Assembly: GCA_019671135.1 (NCBI GenBank) | Contig: JAHRHY010000014.1 | Span: 1-55,000, forward strand | Reading direction: 5' to 3' | Source: Linnemannia hyalina | Lineage: Eukaryota > Mortierellomycota > Mortierellomycetes > Mortierellales > Mortierellaceae | Length of the DNA stretch: 55,000 nt | Shown here: piece after piece, positions 22,286 to 33,304 of the stretch | How the letters are laid out: the number at the start of each line of letters is the position of its first letter | Position numbering within the stretch: position 1 is the stretch's first letter | Notes under the pieces: generated by a model | Databases searched by the model: none | What the model was told of the DNA's origin: nothing | The model's input: only the letters and a program-made list of their open reading frames with translations | Position numbers and translations under genes: made by a program

Positions 22286-24137
22286 TTAGTTGTCATTACC
22301 GTCATATGTGTCGCGTGTGTCACAAGGTGTGTTCCTTGTTGTTCCAGTTGTAGCCTTGTCATAGACGAGACGAACGCCATAGGCGTTGATGGCATCATCC
22401 AAAGGCCCATCGGTACGTGGGTTAGGCGCAGGATTTGGGCACAAGGTGGTCCTTTGGTTTTGAAGCTTCCAGAGATAAATACAAGCTTTGCGGTAGTTAT
22501 CAACAGTTCCCAGAGACAAAGGTACCATGATCGCAATACGACCATGTTTATCAGGTGCAAGACCAGAAAAGACTAGTAATAATTGAAAGGTCAAACAAAT
22601 ATCAGTGTCATTATCTCCCTAATAACATCGATTGAGACCGAAAATTATACATACCTTTCATCTTGTCTGCCTCAGTCTCGATTATGAGGGGTTCTGCAGG
22701 AGCTTCTGTTCCAGTGGCATGCTCCAGCCCCTGTTGGTCTCCAGACTCAAAGTCCTCACCTTCCAAAACAAGGCCAGTCTCATCCTCACCTTCCACCATT
22801 GCATGCAGTGCTTGTAGTTCTTCTTGGACAGTGATTTCGACTGAGTTGTTATCATCCTCTCGGTTATTGCCTACGACGATTTCCATGCCGACATCTACAA
22901 CCTCATCCACTGCAACAGCAACTATCTCATCCTCATCCTCGTGCTCCTCATACTCCAGCTCCTCTGATCGGGCTATCGCTGCGTCAGCATCATCAGGGGT
23001 CCACACCTGTAAGTCCTGCTCCTTGGAAGACGACTCTGGTATCCACTCTTCAATATCCTTGGTTTTTTTAGCTGTTCGTCGTTGTTTAGGATTTGGCGGC
23101 TTCCATCCCGCAGGCCTGAGGCCAATGGCGCCGTCGTAGCCAATATCAGGGACGATAAACTTCTTGGATGTTCGGAGGAAGACCAGGTTCTCAAAGTACG
23201 GCAGCATGCGCTCAGCATTCACTGTGTAGTCGCCGTCATAATGTATATCGCAGTAGAACTTGAATCAGTGAAAAAAAGGAACAAGAGTATTAGAAATTGA
23301 TGCATAAAAATTAAGGCATATCTCACTACAAATGGCAAAATACAAACGCAATGAAGTACCAACCTGCCAGGTAAAGAGCTTCACTTTATGTTGCCTGACG
23401 GTCAACTCCTGGATATCACTATCCTTCCGCGCCAGAAGGTCATAGAGGACCTTGTTGGATGAGGATTTGATGGCCTGTGAATACTCTTCTTCTGTCATTC
23501 CAGGAGGGATCGTTGGATAGGCCCGGCTCTGGTCCTTCTGGTGCATTGGAAGTCGACGGACTGTAGATCCATTCGGCCCGTGGTACCGCTATACTTTCTT
23601 CTTGGCCGGCTTCTTGACAGTGTCAGGGTCCGAATCATCTGTGTCTGCAGAGTCCACTGACTTCTTGCTCGTCGCTTTTGGCCTTTTCTTATTCGCCGCC
23701 TTTGAGGTTCGAGGAAGAGGGGAAGCAGAGCCAGTGGCACCAGGATTGTTACGAAGGACCTTCTTTTGACCCTTGGTTATTGTGGAACTGGCCTTTGGGG
23801 CATTGGGGGTCTTGGTAGTGGTGGGCGTATTGGCGGAGGGGGTGGTGGTATTGGTGGCCTTTGTTCGCGTTCTGATGGCGATCGCAGGGACAGGGGCTCT
23901 CTGAGCTGTAGCTTTGACAGAAAGAGTGTTGGTAGTAGGTTGGATTGTTACTGTGGAGGGTTTAGTCCCGAGAGTGGTGGCTTCAGCAGCAGCAGGACCT
24001 CGGCGCTGTCCTCGTCTTTTTGGTTCATCAATAGCGACCATCTTTTCCGGTTTGACTTTCGTTTCGGTACGAAGTGGACCTTCGGCGACAGCAGTAGCGT
24101 ACGAGCGGCGGGTTCGGGGTCCTCTATTGGGCAGCAT
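22286..24137 (-). pseudogene. Unknown nuclear-type gene with one in-frame stop
   Basis: Exons 24137-23364, 23258-22655 and 22572-22286 keep phase across two GT-AG introns, about 554 codons. A single TAG (23591-23589) interrupts exon 1 after PAKKKV. The frame resumes at once with RYHGPNGS and a well-behaved domain. Exon 1 is Lys/Arg/Thr/Pro-rich with basic patches and exon 2 ends in a long acidic stretch. The final exon (LSLGTVDNYRKACIYLWKLQ, then NPRTDGPLDDAI) vaguely resembles the N-terminal helical part of tyrosine-recombinase or Ndc10-like proteins of Crypton elements, but no catalytic Arg/Tyr region follows. An alternative is a shorter product starting at M23546. Confidence 0.45.
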
Positions 24138-24498
24138 GGTGGAAGGTAGGTGGTAGTTGAGGGAGTTTTAAGAAGAGAGCGCGGATAGATAGCGCCTAGT
24201 GTCAATAGACAATATCGAGAAAAGAACAGCAGTGGACAGGTGCATATTTATGTGATTCATACTTTGAGGAATGGAAGTGAGGACAAAACAGATGGAGACC
24301 TTGGAGAAGAGAGGAGTTTGGGTGCTGATGTGTTTCTGCTGAGTGTAGATTATAGGTGGGGTTTGAGTGAGGATGGACAAGCTGTAAACGAAAGTGATTG
24401 AAGGATGGCAGGCATGCTGGTGGTGAAATGTGTTTTTTCAGGCACAGTAATGAGACAAAAAAGAGTATTTTGGCGACTATGTGCCCAATTCCTCGTGT
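24138..24498. other. Intergenic region
   Basis: Upstream side of the minus-strand gene. No other gene is recognised before the LTR-like element. Confidence 0.4.
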
Positions 24499-24817
24499 TG
24501 TTACTCAGGGGAGAGGGTCGACGGCCAGAGTTGTAGGACCGCTGTTAGGTCCTCAATTGGTACGGAGGGGGGAAGGGGGTTGTAGGTTGGGGGGGAGGGG
24601 AAGTGACAATAGCGTCCTAAAAGAATCACACAAAACGATACACTGCAGCGTGCCAGCGAAACTCTTGTCAATACTGCTCTCGTCCAAGTGATGTGTAAAA
24701 GGACAAAGAGCAGACAAGAGGGCTCGGCGCACTACTAATACTATGTCTACTAAAGAATATGACTGCTAACCTAAGGCATCGCCGCCACTGCCTAGCCACC
24801 ACATCTTTTTGTAACAG
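24499..24817 (-). mobile_element. LTR-like element (probable solo LTR), 319 bp
   Basis: Bounded by TGTTAC and GTAACA and flanked by a perfect 4-bp duplication GTGT (24495-24498, 24818-24821). It is the reverse complement of the element at 34477-34802. The TG...CA ends, short terminal inversion and lack of coding sequence fit a solo LTR. A short TIR element is the alternative. The strand is given relative to the other copy. Confidence 0.75.
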
Positions 24818-25140
24818 TGTCCGGCTCTAAGCCACGCAATTGGCCATGGCTGTGTAAGTGGTCTCATGTTCAGACAAGAACCCAAAACGGAAGTACAAAG
24901 AAATTTTGCTTCATAGTCTGTTATCCCCTAGTTTGTTTGTGGTGCAAATTTGCACCACATTTTTTTCGATTTATCCAGGTTTCCAATAAAACGGGTTAGA
25001 AGACTACGTCGTGGGAGTGTCCTTGTCGTCTTCGTCACATTACATTCATCACTCTCGAATTCAGCTCTTTTTTTCTCATCATCATCCCGCAACCCATTAC
25101 CTTTTTTTTCTCACACATCGACTTCACCCTACTCACTCAT

Positions 25141-26235
25141 GGACTCCAGTCTCGAGTTCCTCGGTTCCTTTGACGTTTCTGACTCTCAAGGCACCGTAGT
25201 AGCATCTGCGGAGGAGGTTGACGAGGCACAGGAGGAGGAGGAGTTGTTGTTTTCGGTCCGTTGTCGTACTCGACCAACGCCTGGTACAGATAGCTCTGGG
25301 GACGAGGAGGAGGAGAAGGCAGGAGATGAAGGGGTGATAGATGCTTCAGCTCCACCGACAAAGAAAATCTTCTCCGACCCAGTATTGACGGATTTGGCAG
25401 ACAACACTAACGCATATGCAGCATCAAAAGGAGCCGGCACAGGAGAGGGATCGCGCCAGTGGGTAAAGACCACACCTGACGAACTGCGCACATTCCTCGG
25501 CATCATTGTCTACATGGGCGTGTTCAGGCAGAACTCTGTCTCTGAGTATTGGTCAACCTTCCCTGAATGTCCTCAACACAACATCACTACCTTCATGTCC
25601 CTCGTCCGCTTCGAACAACTGAAGCGTTTTTTTCATGTCTCCAACCCCAACGAGCCTGAGCAACATTGGTTCTCAAAAGTAGAGCCTGTGATAGATAGGT
25701 GCTTCGCTTCCTTTTCTTTTATTTAACGAAGAGAGTTACCACTCTTGCCCTCTGCTAGGCTATAAAAGCTAACTGCGACAATCGCCAGACCCACTTCAGG
25801 TTCTTACCGTGTTCTGGATGGACAATAGACCTGTCTCCATACTCTTCACCGTCCATGCCCTCAGCCTCGGCGACAACGACTGATCCGTTGTCCAAGATCG
25901 CAGACGCCCTCGAGAGACAAGCGCCAGCGCAAAGTCAGTGCGGGCTGCTCATAAAGGACGTTCCATGGCGTTACTTCCCATCCCAAAATCATCGATGACA
26001 ACAACCACCACATGAACGGAGTCGACATTGCCGACCAGTTATGCAGCTACTATTCGACTCAGCTCAGGACTTATCGCGCATGGGCTCCGATCTTCTTCTG
26101 ATTACTGGATACAACAATCATCAATGCGTACCTTATCAACAAACTCTTCGGCTCTTCCATGCATCAAAGGGAGTTCCGATAGTTCCTGGCTAAGGATCTG
26201 ATAGTGTCCGCCAAATGTCGCGACACCCCTACCTA
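25141..26235 (+). pseudogene. Internally deleted piggyBac-type transposase
   Basis: From ATG 25141 the frame encodes an acidic N terminus followed by piggyBac signatures: KIFSDPVLTDLADNTNAYA, ELRTFLGIIVYMGV, RFEQLKRFFHVSNP and VEPVIDR, ending at a stop at 25726. After a gap the sequence resumes in shifted frames with VFWMDNRPVSILFTVHALS and, near 26020-26130, NGVDIADQLCSYYSTQLRTY and INAYLINKLF. The middle with the first catalytic Asp residues is missing, and frameshifts and stops separate the pieces. No TTAA-flanked ends were found. Confidence 0.75.
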
Positions 26236-26839
26236 AGTATCCCCTTATGTCTCGAAAAAATTCAAGGGACCAAACGATGAATTACTGAACTACTCATGAC
26301 TGGCTGCATCCTGTGCAGATAAAATAAACGAGAAGGCATAACACAAGCATATCCTCAACCCACCCAGCGAATCTGCTCTCTCTGCAAGGTCTTCTTTGCA
26401 CCAAGAATGATTTAGGAGTATCATACGCGCCCTGAGTTTTAGAAAGGGTCCTGTGCCCGCGCCGATAGCGTTGCATCTCAGTGTCTGTCCACTGAGGCTG
26501 AAATGCATGGGATTGGTGAGAAAGAACCATCCTACCCTTAATTCGCTCACCCCTAGCTCATAGCTCTGACGTTCACGGTGACTGAGTGAGCGGCTGAGGC
26601 TGAGTGAATGAAGACCACCAGCTTCTTTTTCACCGTTCTGCATCGCCTCGTGTCCCTTTCTTTTAAACTGCCCCCTTCTCCCCCTTCTCCTAAACTGCCC
26701 CCCTTCTCAATTGAGCTTCAACAGACCTATGTAAGGCCGATGTTGAAAGTGATTGCGACCCGTGCTATTGAGAGAATCTATGAAATCAGACTCGCGCTAA
26801 CCATCAACCTTCAATTGTGAATTACTTAGAATTACAGCA
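26236..26839. other. Upstream region of the XPG-Fanzor-like gene
   Basis: No gene recognised. A pyrimidine-rich stretch (about 26645-26705) with repeated 'aaactgccccc' precedes the start codon and may be the promoter or leader. No terminal inverted repeat matching the downstream side was found by eye. Confidence 0.35.
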
Positions 26840-29800
26840 ATGGGCATCACAAATCTCACCGGGTGGATCAAGGCGACAGACGGAGTGGAGGAAGATCTAA
26901 CCAAGAAGAGATGTGAAGTAGATTTTGCGTCGATGTTTTTTGCGTTGGTGAACTCGCTGAGTTTCCATAAAACAGTGCAGTTCGCTGCAAAGTCCGCCCG
27001 ATGTCAATTATCTACTCACACAACAACATCGACACAGCAGGCTTCATCCGGCCCAGAGCGAGCAGCCGACGTCGATGGCGCGGGCATGTCTACTCACACA
27101 ACAACATCTACACGGCAGGCTTCATCCAGCCCAAAACGAGCAGCCGACGTCGACGATGCGGACACCGCCGACACTGCTTCCTCTAACAAACGCCTCCGAC
27201 CCCTCCAAATCAGCTCCGGGTCGTCGACTCTCGTTGAAGACATGCAGCGATTGCTGGCAACACAGCCATCCCAGATTCGGTTCGACGAGAGCGGCGTTCT
27301 GACCACAATCTGCGCCCAGGAAAAGGTCATTGTAAGTACCATAAATCATACCATCTGGAGAAAAGCTAAATGGATTGTACTGATCTGGAAAAAAGTTAAA
27401 TGATTCATGCTATCTGGAGAAAAGCTAAATTGCTGTGACCAAAATAATAATTCGCTGTTTCCAATAGGATTTTCGATCTGTCGGAGCCGCAATTGAGAAG
27501 ATTCTCTCCTCACGATTGTCTAAGGACATCACAATGCTCCATATGGATGGTCTACGATCAATGGAGAAGGAATGGGCGCACGGCAAACGAGATCAGGCGC
27601 TGTCCAAGCAGTTGGAAACACTTGAACGAGATTACACGGAGGGCAAGCTGCACAACAAAAGACAGCTATACAAACGCCTGAAGGCGTCGTACCGAGCACC
27701 ACCGGAGGCATTGCGCGCCGTTTCGGAAGTACTGCGTCAGAGTGGATGGACGATTTGCCAATGTCTCAACCAAAGCGACACGTGCATTGCGCGGACAGTC
27801 AACAACGCTGCCGTACCCGGAGATATCCGAGTTATCACCAAGGACTCCGATCTCATGGCATTCGAGTCAATCATGTCCGTCACCATGCCAGTCAAGAACA
27901 CTTGGACTACTTTCCACAAAGATGAGCTTCTGAACGAGCATGGCCTTCCGACCCCTGTACATCTAACGCTTGCCGCTCTGGTATCGAACAACGACTACAC
28001 CAACGGAGTTTTTTCCTATGGCTTGACATCCAATGTCGATACGATCCGTCAGTTCAAGATGACAGGTCTTGATGGAACGGTTGGCCAAGATCGAGTGGAG
28101 GTGGTTCGGATCTATGTTAGGCGCTACCTTGACATAATACACCAAAAGGCCCGTACAATCAAGGACTCAGCCACCCAAAGCGCACGTCGTCGACTGCGAT
28201 GCAATCCTAACCCAACGGTGAAGGCACACGACAAGGATCTGAGGAGGATCGAAACGGCCGATCGACAGCTGCGTGTAGATGTGACAGAATTCGGCCATGC
28301 TCTCAAGACATTCGTGCTTTGCGAGGAAACCACTCTGGACAACAACAGGATCAGCCCGGCGGCCGATACACACACACGACTGATGGCCATAATTAAGGAA
28401 ACAGAATTCAACAAAGCCTACAATGATTGGCGTCGCTTTTCCGCGAGTCGGACGGGATCGTTGCCGCCTGGGCTGCTAGTAGATCCAGCTTCTCAGGGGG
28501 CGGCGACAGACGCAGAGGCAACGCCACCACCACTCCCAACGGCACCCAAGGCAGGATCAGCACCATATCCGCAAGCTACATCAGCGGGATCACCTTCCAT
28601 CAGGCAGACGCATGGCCCAGCCGAACATCCACCATCGCACAAGCAAAAGATTAAAAAACAACGCCGACATGGTTCACGTGCCCTCCAGCGGCGACGACAG
28701 AAGTGGCGTCGTTCCAGGTATGTCTTTTCTCCTGGTATTTTTCTCCGCCTTGTCCAGCTATATACATATATTTCCACCTTAACACAACTCATTGCAAAAT
28801 CGCATATAGATTCCGCTCGCGCACAGACGTGCAAGATCGCTATGTGCCGGACACTGTTTTCCTAGAAAAGGCCAGCCCTGTTGATGTCGTGGAACTTTCA
28901 GGATTGAAGCCGTCGACCCCCCGTCCTTCAAAGCCCAAGGAGCAATCCCCCCGTATCGACCAAGTGCCTGCCCCCGCTGCCAAGAAGAAAAAGAAAAAAC
29001 TCCTTGGCGAACCTAAAGGAATAGCTGGACCCAAGGCCTTGAAGAGAGCGTTCCAGTCTGTTTTCGCAACGGTCACGCTCACGACTGGATCCCTGCAAGG
29101 CTGCCTAGGAAGATCAACCAATCTGTCGAAAGCAGAGGTTGCGCAGCTAACCCAACACGTGAGTTCGGCAGTCTCTACCGTCAATAGCGCCAAACACATT
29201 GTGTACAAGCTTATCGAGATGCGCATTCTACAGCCGCTGATCGAGACTGGACTGAACCAGGCAGAGGATGGACCGGACGAGAGCTTCCTAGAGAAGATCC
29301 TGGATTCCGATTGGGCGGAAAGGTTTGTCCAAAACCTACTGTCCTTCGTCTTGAGGAATTCCATTGTCCCCCAAGGACGTCCGCCCGCGTCGGACAAGAG
29401 CAAGGATGCTGTCGCTGAAGCAATCTCGACGTTTAACGAGTTCAAGAAGACGCTGTGCCCAGGGTTCAAAGCCCTCAACTCAACGGATCTGGCTTTGAGT
29501 AATATCATCGCGGAACTTGCACCCAAGATCTGCCTAGATCAGAAACTGCATTACAGGAGAATACCGGAGACTCTTAGAACAAAGGTACCATCTATCCATA
29601 TCCATTCAGTTTGTCAAATATTTTCAATGGGGTGTAAAACATATTTTAACACTCCTTTTGTTTATGCAATGCCAGCTCTCCAAGCTGTCCATTGATTGCG
29701 ATGGTCTTCCTGAAATAGATCAAGATGGCACCGACGCTGGTGGTGATGCCGGGGCTGCTGACGTTAACGAGGGTGTGGACGACGACGACGCCCTCAAGCG

Positions 29801-31471
29801 ATCCAAGAAGATCATTTTCAAGCCGGGTCATATTCAACTCTGCTGGCGATATTTCCTCCTCTTACCATCATCCAAGCGGCCCCGGTTCTGCACCCAGGCC
29901 AAAATGAGCGATTCCTTCATCGACATCAACGAGGAAGCGTTGGTTGCGCTTCTCTGGGGAGAGAAGGCAGTTCAGTTGGACAACGTATGGGAGGACACCC
30001 GCTACACTCACAACTGGGCAGCGGCAAAACAGCGTTCTTCGTACGGAGAGGTGATCAAAGAACTATTCATCGGTGACCGAGATGTCATCAAGGAAGCCAG
30101 GAATAAGCAGCAGACGACATACGGGAAGAGGACAACAACCATGGCTGAGCGTGAGGAGGCCCATCCACACATCTACGGACAGTTAGAGCTCGCACGGTAT
30201 TTGACGAATAAGGTCAATTTTTTCCGAGAACGGCACAACGCCTCCCTCACGGCCCCGACACCACCGTTGCCATCATCAACGCCATCGTCATCGACGACCT
30301 CCACCCCACCGCCTCTTCCCACCCCACGTCAGCAGCCGCGTTCTTACCGCTACGCCCTCAACAACTATATCAGGACGGATGGCCACCAGCTGCAGATTCT
30401 CGCGTATGACCTTACAAAACCCCGCCAATCCCCAAATTACAGTGAGTTTCTTTCTAGGATCGAGAAGCTTTATCCAACGCGGCAGCATCTTATCGACGCG
30501 TTTGGCGACGACCTGGATTCAGTCATTGTCGTCGGTATTGATCCCGGAGAGGTAGTGAGTGGTGCATTTTGTTTGACACTTCCCGGTGGAAAAGTCATCA
30601 ATCTGCTGATCAAGAGGGCCTCCCTATACCAGCCTACTCTGGCCTTCCGAGATTGGGAACAGCATTGGAAAAGGCGACACCCAACAGCTGGTCCAGGCGA
30701 TGTTGTCGACTCATCCCTTTGGACACGGATTACCGACCTGGACAAGCTCACCACTCTCCCGTCTGTCCACGACCTAGAGAATTCTCTCCCCTCAACGAAC
30801 TACGACACCTCGTTGGATGCTTTGACGGCAGCTCACAAGAAGTACTACGAGCAGGAACCGCTGATCCACGGGATTTACGCGTCAAGAGAATGGAAGGTAG
30901 CGGTTCACGAGCACAGAATGGCGAAAATGTCGGAGTTGGATCTGGCCGTCGCTGGCGTTTTGCGGATGGTGGATGAGGCATGTGAGGGCGTACCCGTCCA
31001 CCAAAGAAAAGTTTTTTTTGCCCTGGGGAATGGAACCTTCCGGTCTGGCTTTAATCTCTCTTCGGTGCACACCACGTTTCTCAGACGTCTTTTACAGCAG
31101 GTACGAAAGGCAAAAAAAAATTGTGAAAGGCATGGTTGTATCTTTTTGTCTTGATTGTGTGCACTCATGATGCCATGGCAAATCTATGGAACACAATTTT
31201 ATTATTCCTGCACCGATAGAGTGCTGCGCTCGGATACAAGGCTGCCCTGGTCGACGAGTATCTTACTTCCACCATGTGTCCAACATGTGTGGTTGAGAAC
31301 CGAGCCACCCGCCTCGCCAAGCCGTCGATGAGGACATGCGCCTGTGTTGAGTGCACTCGGTGGATTCACCGAGATGGAGTGGGGGCGCACAACATCGCTT
31401 TGATCGGAGAACAGTACCTCAAGTCTCTAGGACGGCCCGAGCCCCTTGCAAGACCCCCCAAACAAACCTAA
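26840..31471 (+). CDS. XPG/FEN1-like nuclease fused to a Fanzor (TnpB-like) RuvC nuclease
   Basis: Five exons (26840-27331, 27468-28717, 28810-29584, 29676-31100, 31220-31471) join through GT-AG introns of 136, 92, 91 and 119 bp to give 1397 residues with no stop. The N-terminal part matches the XPG/FEN1 fold: MGI start, VDFAS (Asp28), LHMDGLRSMEKEW (Asp191), NQSDTCIA (Gln266, Asp268), TKDSDLMAF (Asp290, Asp292) and a helix-turn-helix-like segment with NND (Asp340). One usual acid is Gln266. A 26-residue tandem repeat (58-83, 84-109) splits the first domain. The middle has basic, Pro-rich and helical regions. The C terminus is Fanzor-like: VVGIDPGE (Asp1128), FFALGNGTFRSG, DEYLTSTMCPTC (Cys1334/1337), CACVEC (Cys1354/1356/1359) and HRDGVGAHNI (Asp1366). 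Fanzors are RNA-guided DNA nucleases in eukaryotic transposons. The fusion is read directly; joint function is inference. Confidence 0.85.
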
Positions 31472-31560
31472 CCTCTATAGATAGAAACTATAGTTTACAT
31501 TATCCCCTTCTACGGATTAAGGGATAGACTAGCCTCTTGATGATTGTCAGGCAGTGGATG
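31472..31560 (+). ncRNA. Possible guide-RNA scaffold region after the Fanzor-like stop
   Basis: Directly after the stop, CTATAG (31475-31480) pairs with CTATAG (31488-31493). TATCCC (31501-31506) pairs with GGGATA (31521-31526). TnpB and Fanzor guide RNAs are usually made from the 3' end of the gene and its flank, so paired elements here are candidates. The evidence is only short complementarity. Confidence 0.25.
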
Positions 31561-31803
31561 CTTTAAGTATGTCTTCAGTGACGTAATTTTTGCGCTTATT
31601 TTCATTTTCTTCCACTCACCATCCTAAGCGCGCTTTCATCGCCTTTGCCACTCCTAGCCTTGCCTTCCATTATCGTCCCATTCTCTACGCTCTTCACGTC
31701 ATCATCCCTCATATCACCACCATCTCTACCTCTCCTGGGTCCTCTGCGTTATCGAAGGTGATGTACTTTTAAGCAAATTTTCATTGATGTACACCTTTGT
31801 TTT

Positions 31804-32140
31804 ACTCCAACTGTGACTGTGAGGGTGGGATGTACAGCGCTGGCTGTTCATTCATACGGGTGCGGATTTTTAGCCGCTGACCAGAAGGCCTCTGCGTCTG
31901 GTTATGCTCACTGTCGCTCATCTGATGCCTCACAGGGGCGGGCAGAGATGGAGTCAATTCTCTTCTTAATCTTTAACTTTTGAATTTATTCACTACTCCA
32001 ACTGTGACTGTGAGGGTGGGATGTACAGCTCTTAACTGTTCATTCATACGGGTGCGGACTTTTAGCCGCTGTCCAGAAGGTCTCTCGTCTGGTTATGCTC
32101 ACTGTCGCTCATCTGATGCCTCACAGGGGCGGGCAGAGAT
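31804..32140 (+). repeat. Two 146-bp direct repeats with conserved hairpin pairings
   Basis: Units 31804-31949 and 31995-32140 (period 191 bp) begin ACTCCAACTGTGACTGTGAG and end GGGCAGAGAT. In unit 1, CTGTGAGG (31817-31824) can pair with CCTCACAG (31928-31935), enclosing ACAGC/GCTGT (31834/31843), GCGG/CCGC (31862/31874) and CCAGA/TCTGG (31881/31897). Unit 2 keeps the outer stem and the last two hairpins despite loop changes; the first hairpin is shortened to ACAG/CTGT. A multibranched RNA is suggested. It could be a structured ncRNA, a SINE-like unit or regulatory DNA. Confidence 0.6.
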
Positions 32141-33012
32141 TGGAGGTCTTCCCTTTTTGACCATTGCTTTCAATTTTTGGCTCTTCATACACAAAACTCA
32201 AGTTATTAACCCTGCTATATCCAGTTTGAGTTGTTTTTTAGATGAAGACATTTAAAGACTATGTGGTTGATGACACCCACGGTCACAGCACCTTTGAACA
32301 GCAATATTCCTGCTTTACCTCATATGTTGGCAAGGAACGTGGACGCGGAGACCCATCAGCTATCCAATACAAACTCGACGTGGATGAATGTCGGACGGAA
32401 TTCCACAACATGTTGATGCTCGGGAACATCTCTTCCTCCCACGTATCGGCGGTGGCGTCCTACGGACGTTTGTCTAATATCAAGCGGAGCGTAAGAAATA
32501 CCATCATTGTTTGTATCATGTGTTTCATTGTTGTGGTATCGACAGAAAACTAAATATTATCTTTTCTGGCTCTGATAGAGGCTGTCCAAGGTGTAGGTGG
32601 AGAAGTAGACAGCAACGAGGAAGTATTCACGAACACTTCGGTCCCGTCTAAAAGATCAGCTCCTGACGCTGACTCTGAAGCCACAGAGGGTGATTTGAAA
32701 ACACCAAGACACAAGCGATCTCCTAGAAAAGTGACCATCCTGGAGGTCGAGTTTTCTGCGGAATCTGGGAGTGATTATGTCGACTCTAAACCGTCATCTG
32801 GTCGATCATCCCTGAATTCTATTGATTTCCTCCCTATCGACCACCTAGTCGGACCAGGCACCACATCATCGCGAATTACCACAAACAACCGCCTCGTGAT
32901 AGACCATGTCGACGTTTCTCAGGCTTTATTGGATGCAAGAAGGTCTCTGATCAAGAAGCAGAGCGAGTTGAAGGATATTTCGGGTTTGCTGTAAGTGACT
33001 TTTGCTGCATGG

Positions 33013-33304
33013 TGTAATAGGAGCGGTGCAAGAGTGTAACAGGGACAGAACAAGAGGATATAAACAAGGAGACAGAGAGGACAAGAACGAGAGGAGTGAC
33101 AAGAGAGTACTAGGGACGAGAAAGAAATGCTAGAAACGGATAGTGTTTATTGTACGGAGGGCTAGGGTATGACATGGGTAGTTTACTAGGGGTAAGGAAG
33201 GATAGGTGAGGGATGATGGTACAAGGGAATAGGGAATAAGGAATATGGAGTAAAGGGTTGAGGTGTGTATGCACGATGTTAGTGCATACTATGATCCTGT
33301 AGCA
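33013..33304 (+). mobile_element. Solo LTR of the gag-bearing gypsy family (292 bp)
   Basis: Begins TGTAATAGGAGC, ends TCCTGTAGCA, with a perfect 5-bp duplication CATGG (33008-33012, 33305-33309). It is related to the LTR at 10838-11132. It lies wholly within a 368-bp intron in the host gene's direction, so splicing could still remove it. Confidence 0.85.

Noticed and set aside
24499..24817. MITE rather than LTR
   Set aside because: Only six bases of terminal inversion, with TG...CA ends and 4-bp duplications, fit a solo LTR better. The alternative is kept in the entry.
31804..32140. tRNA or 5S gene copies
   Set aside because: No A/B-box or cloverleaf of tRNA length could be recognised. The pairing pattern is different.
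26236..32240. Transposon boundaries for the XPG-Fanzor-like gene
   Set aside because: I compared flanks by eye for inverted repeats and duplications and found none convincing, so no element limits are annotated.
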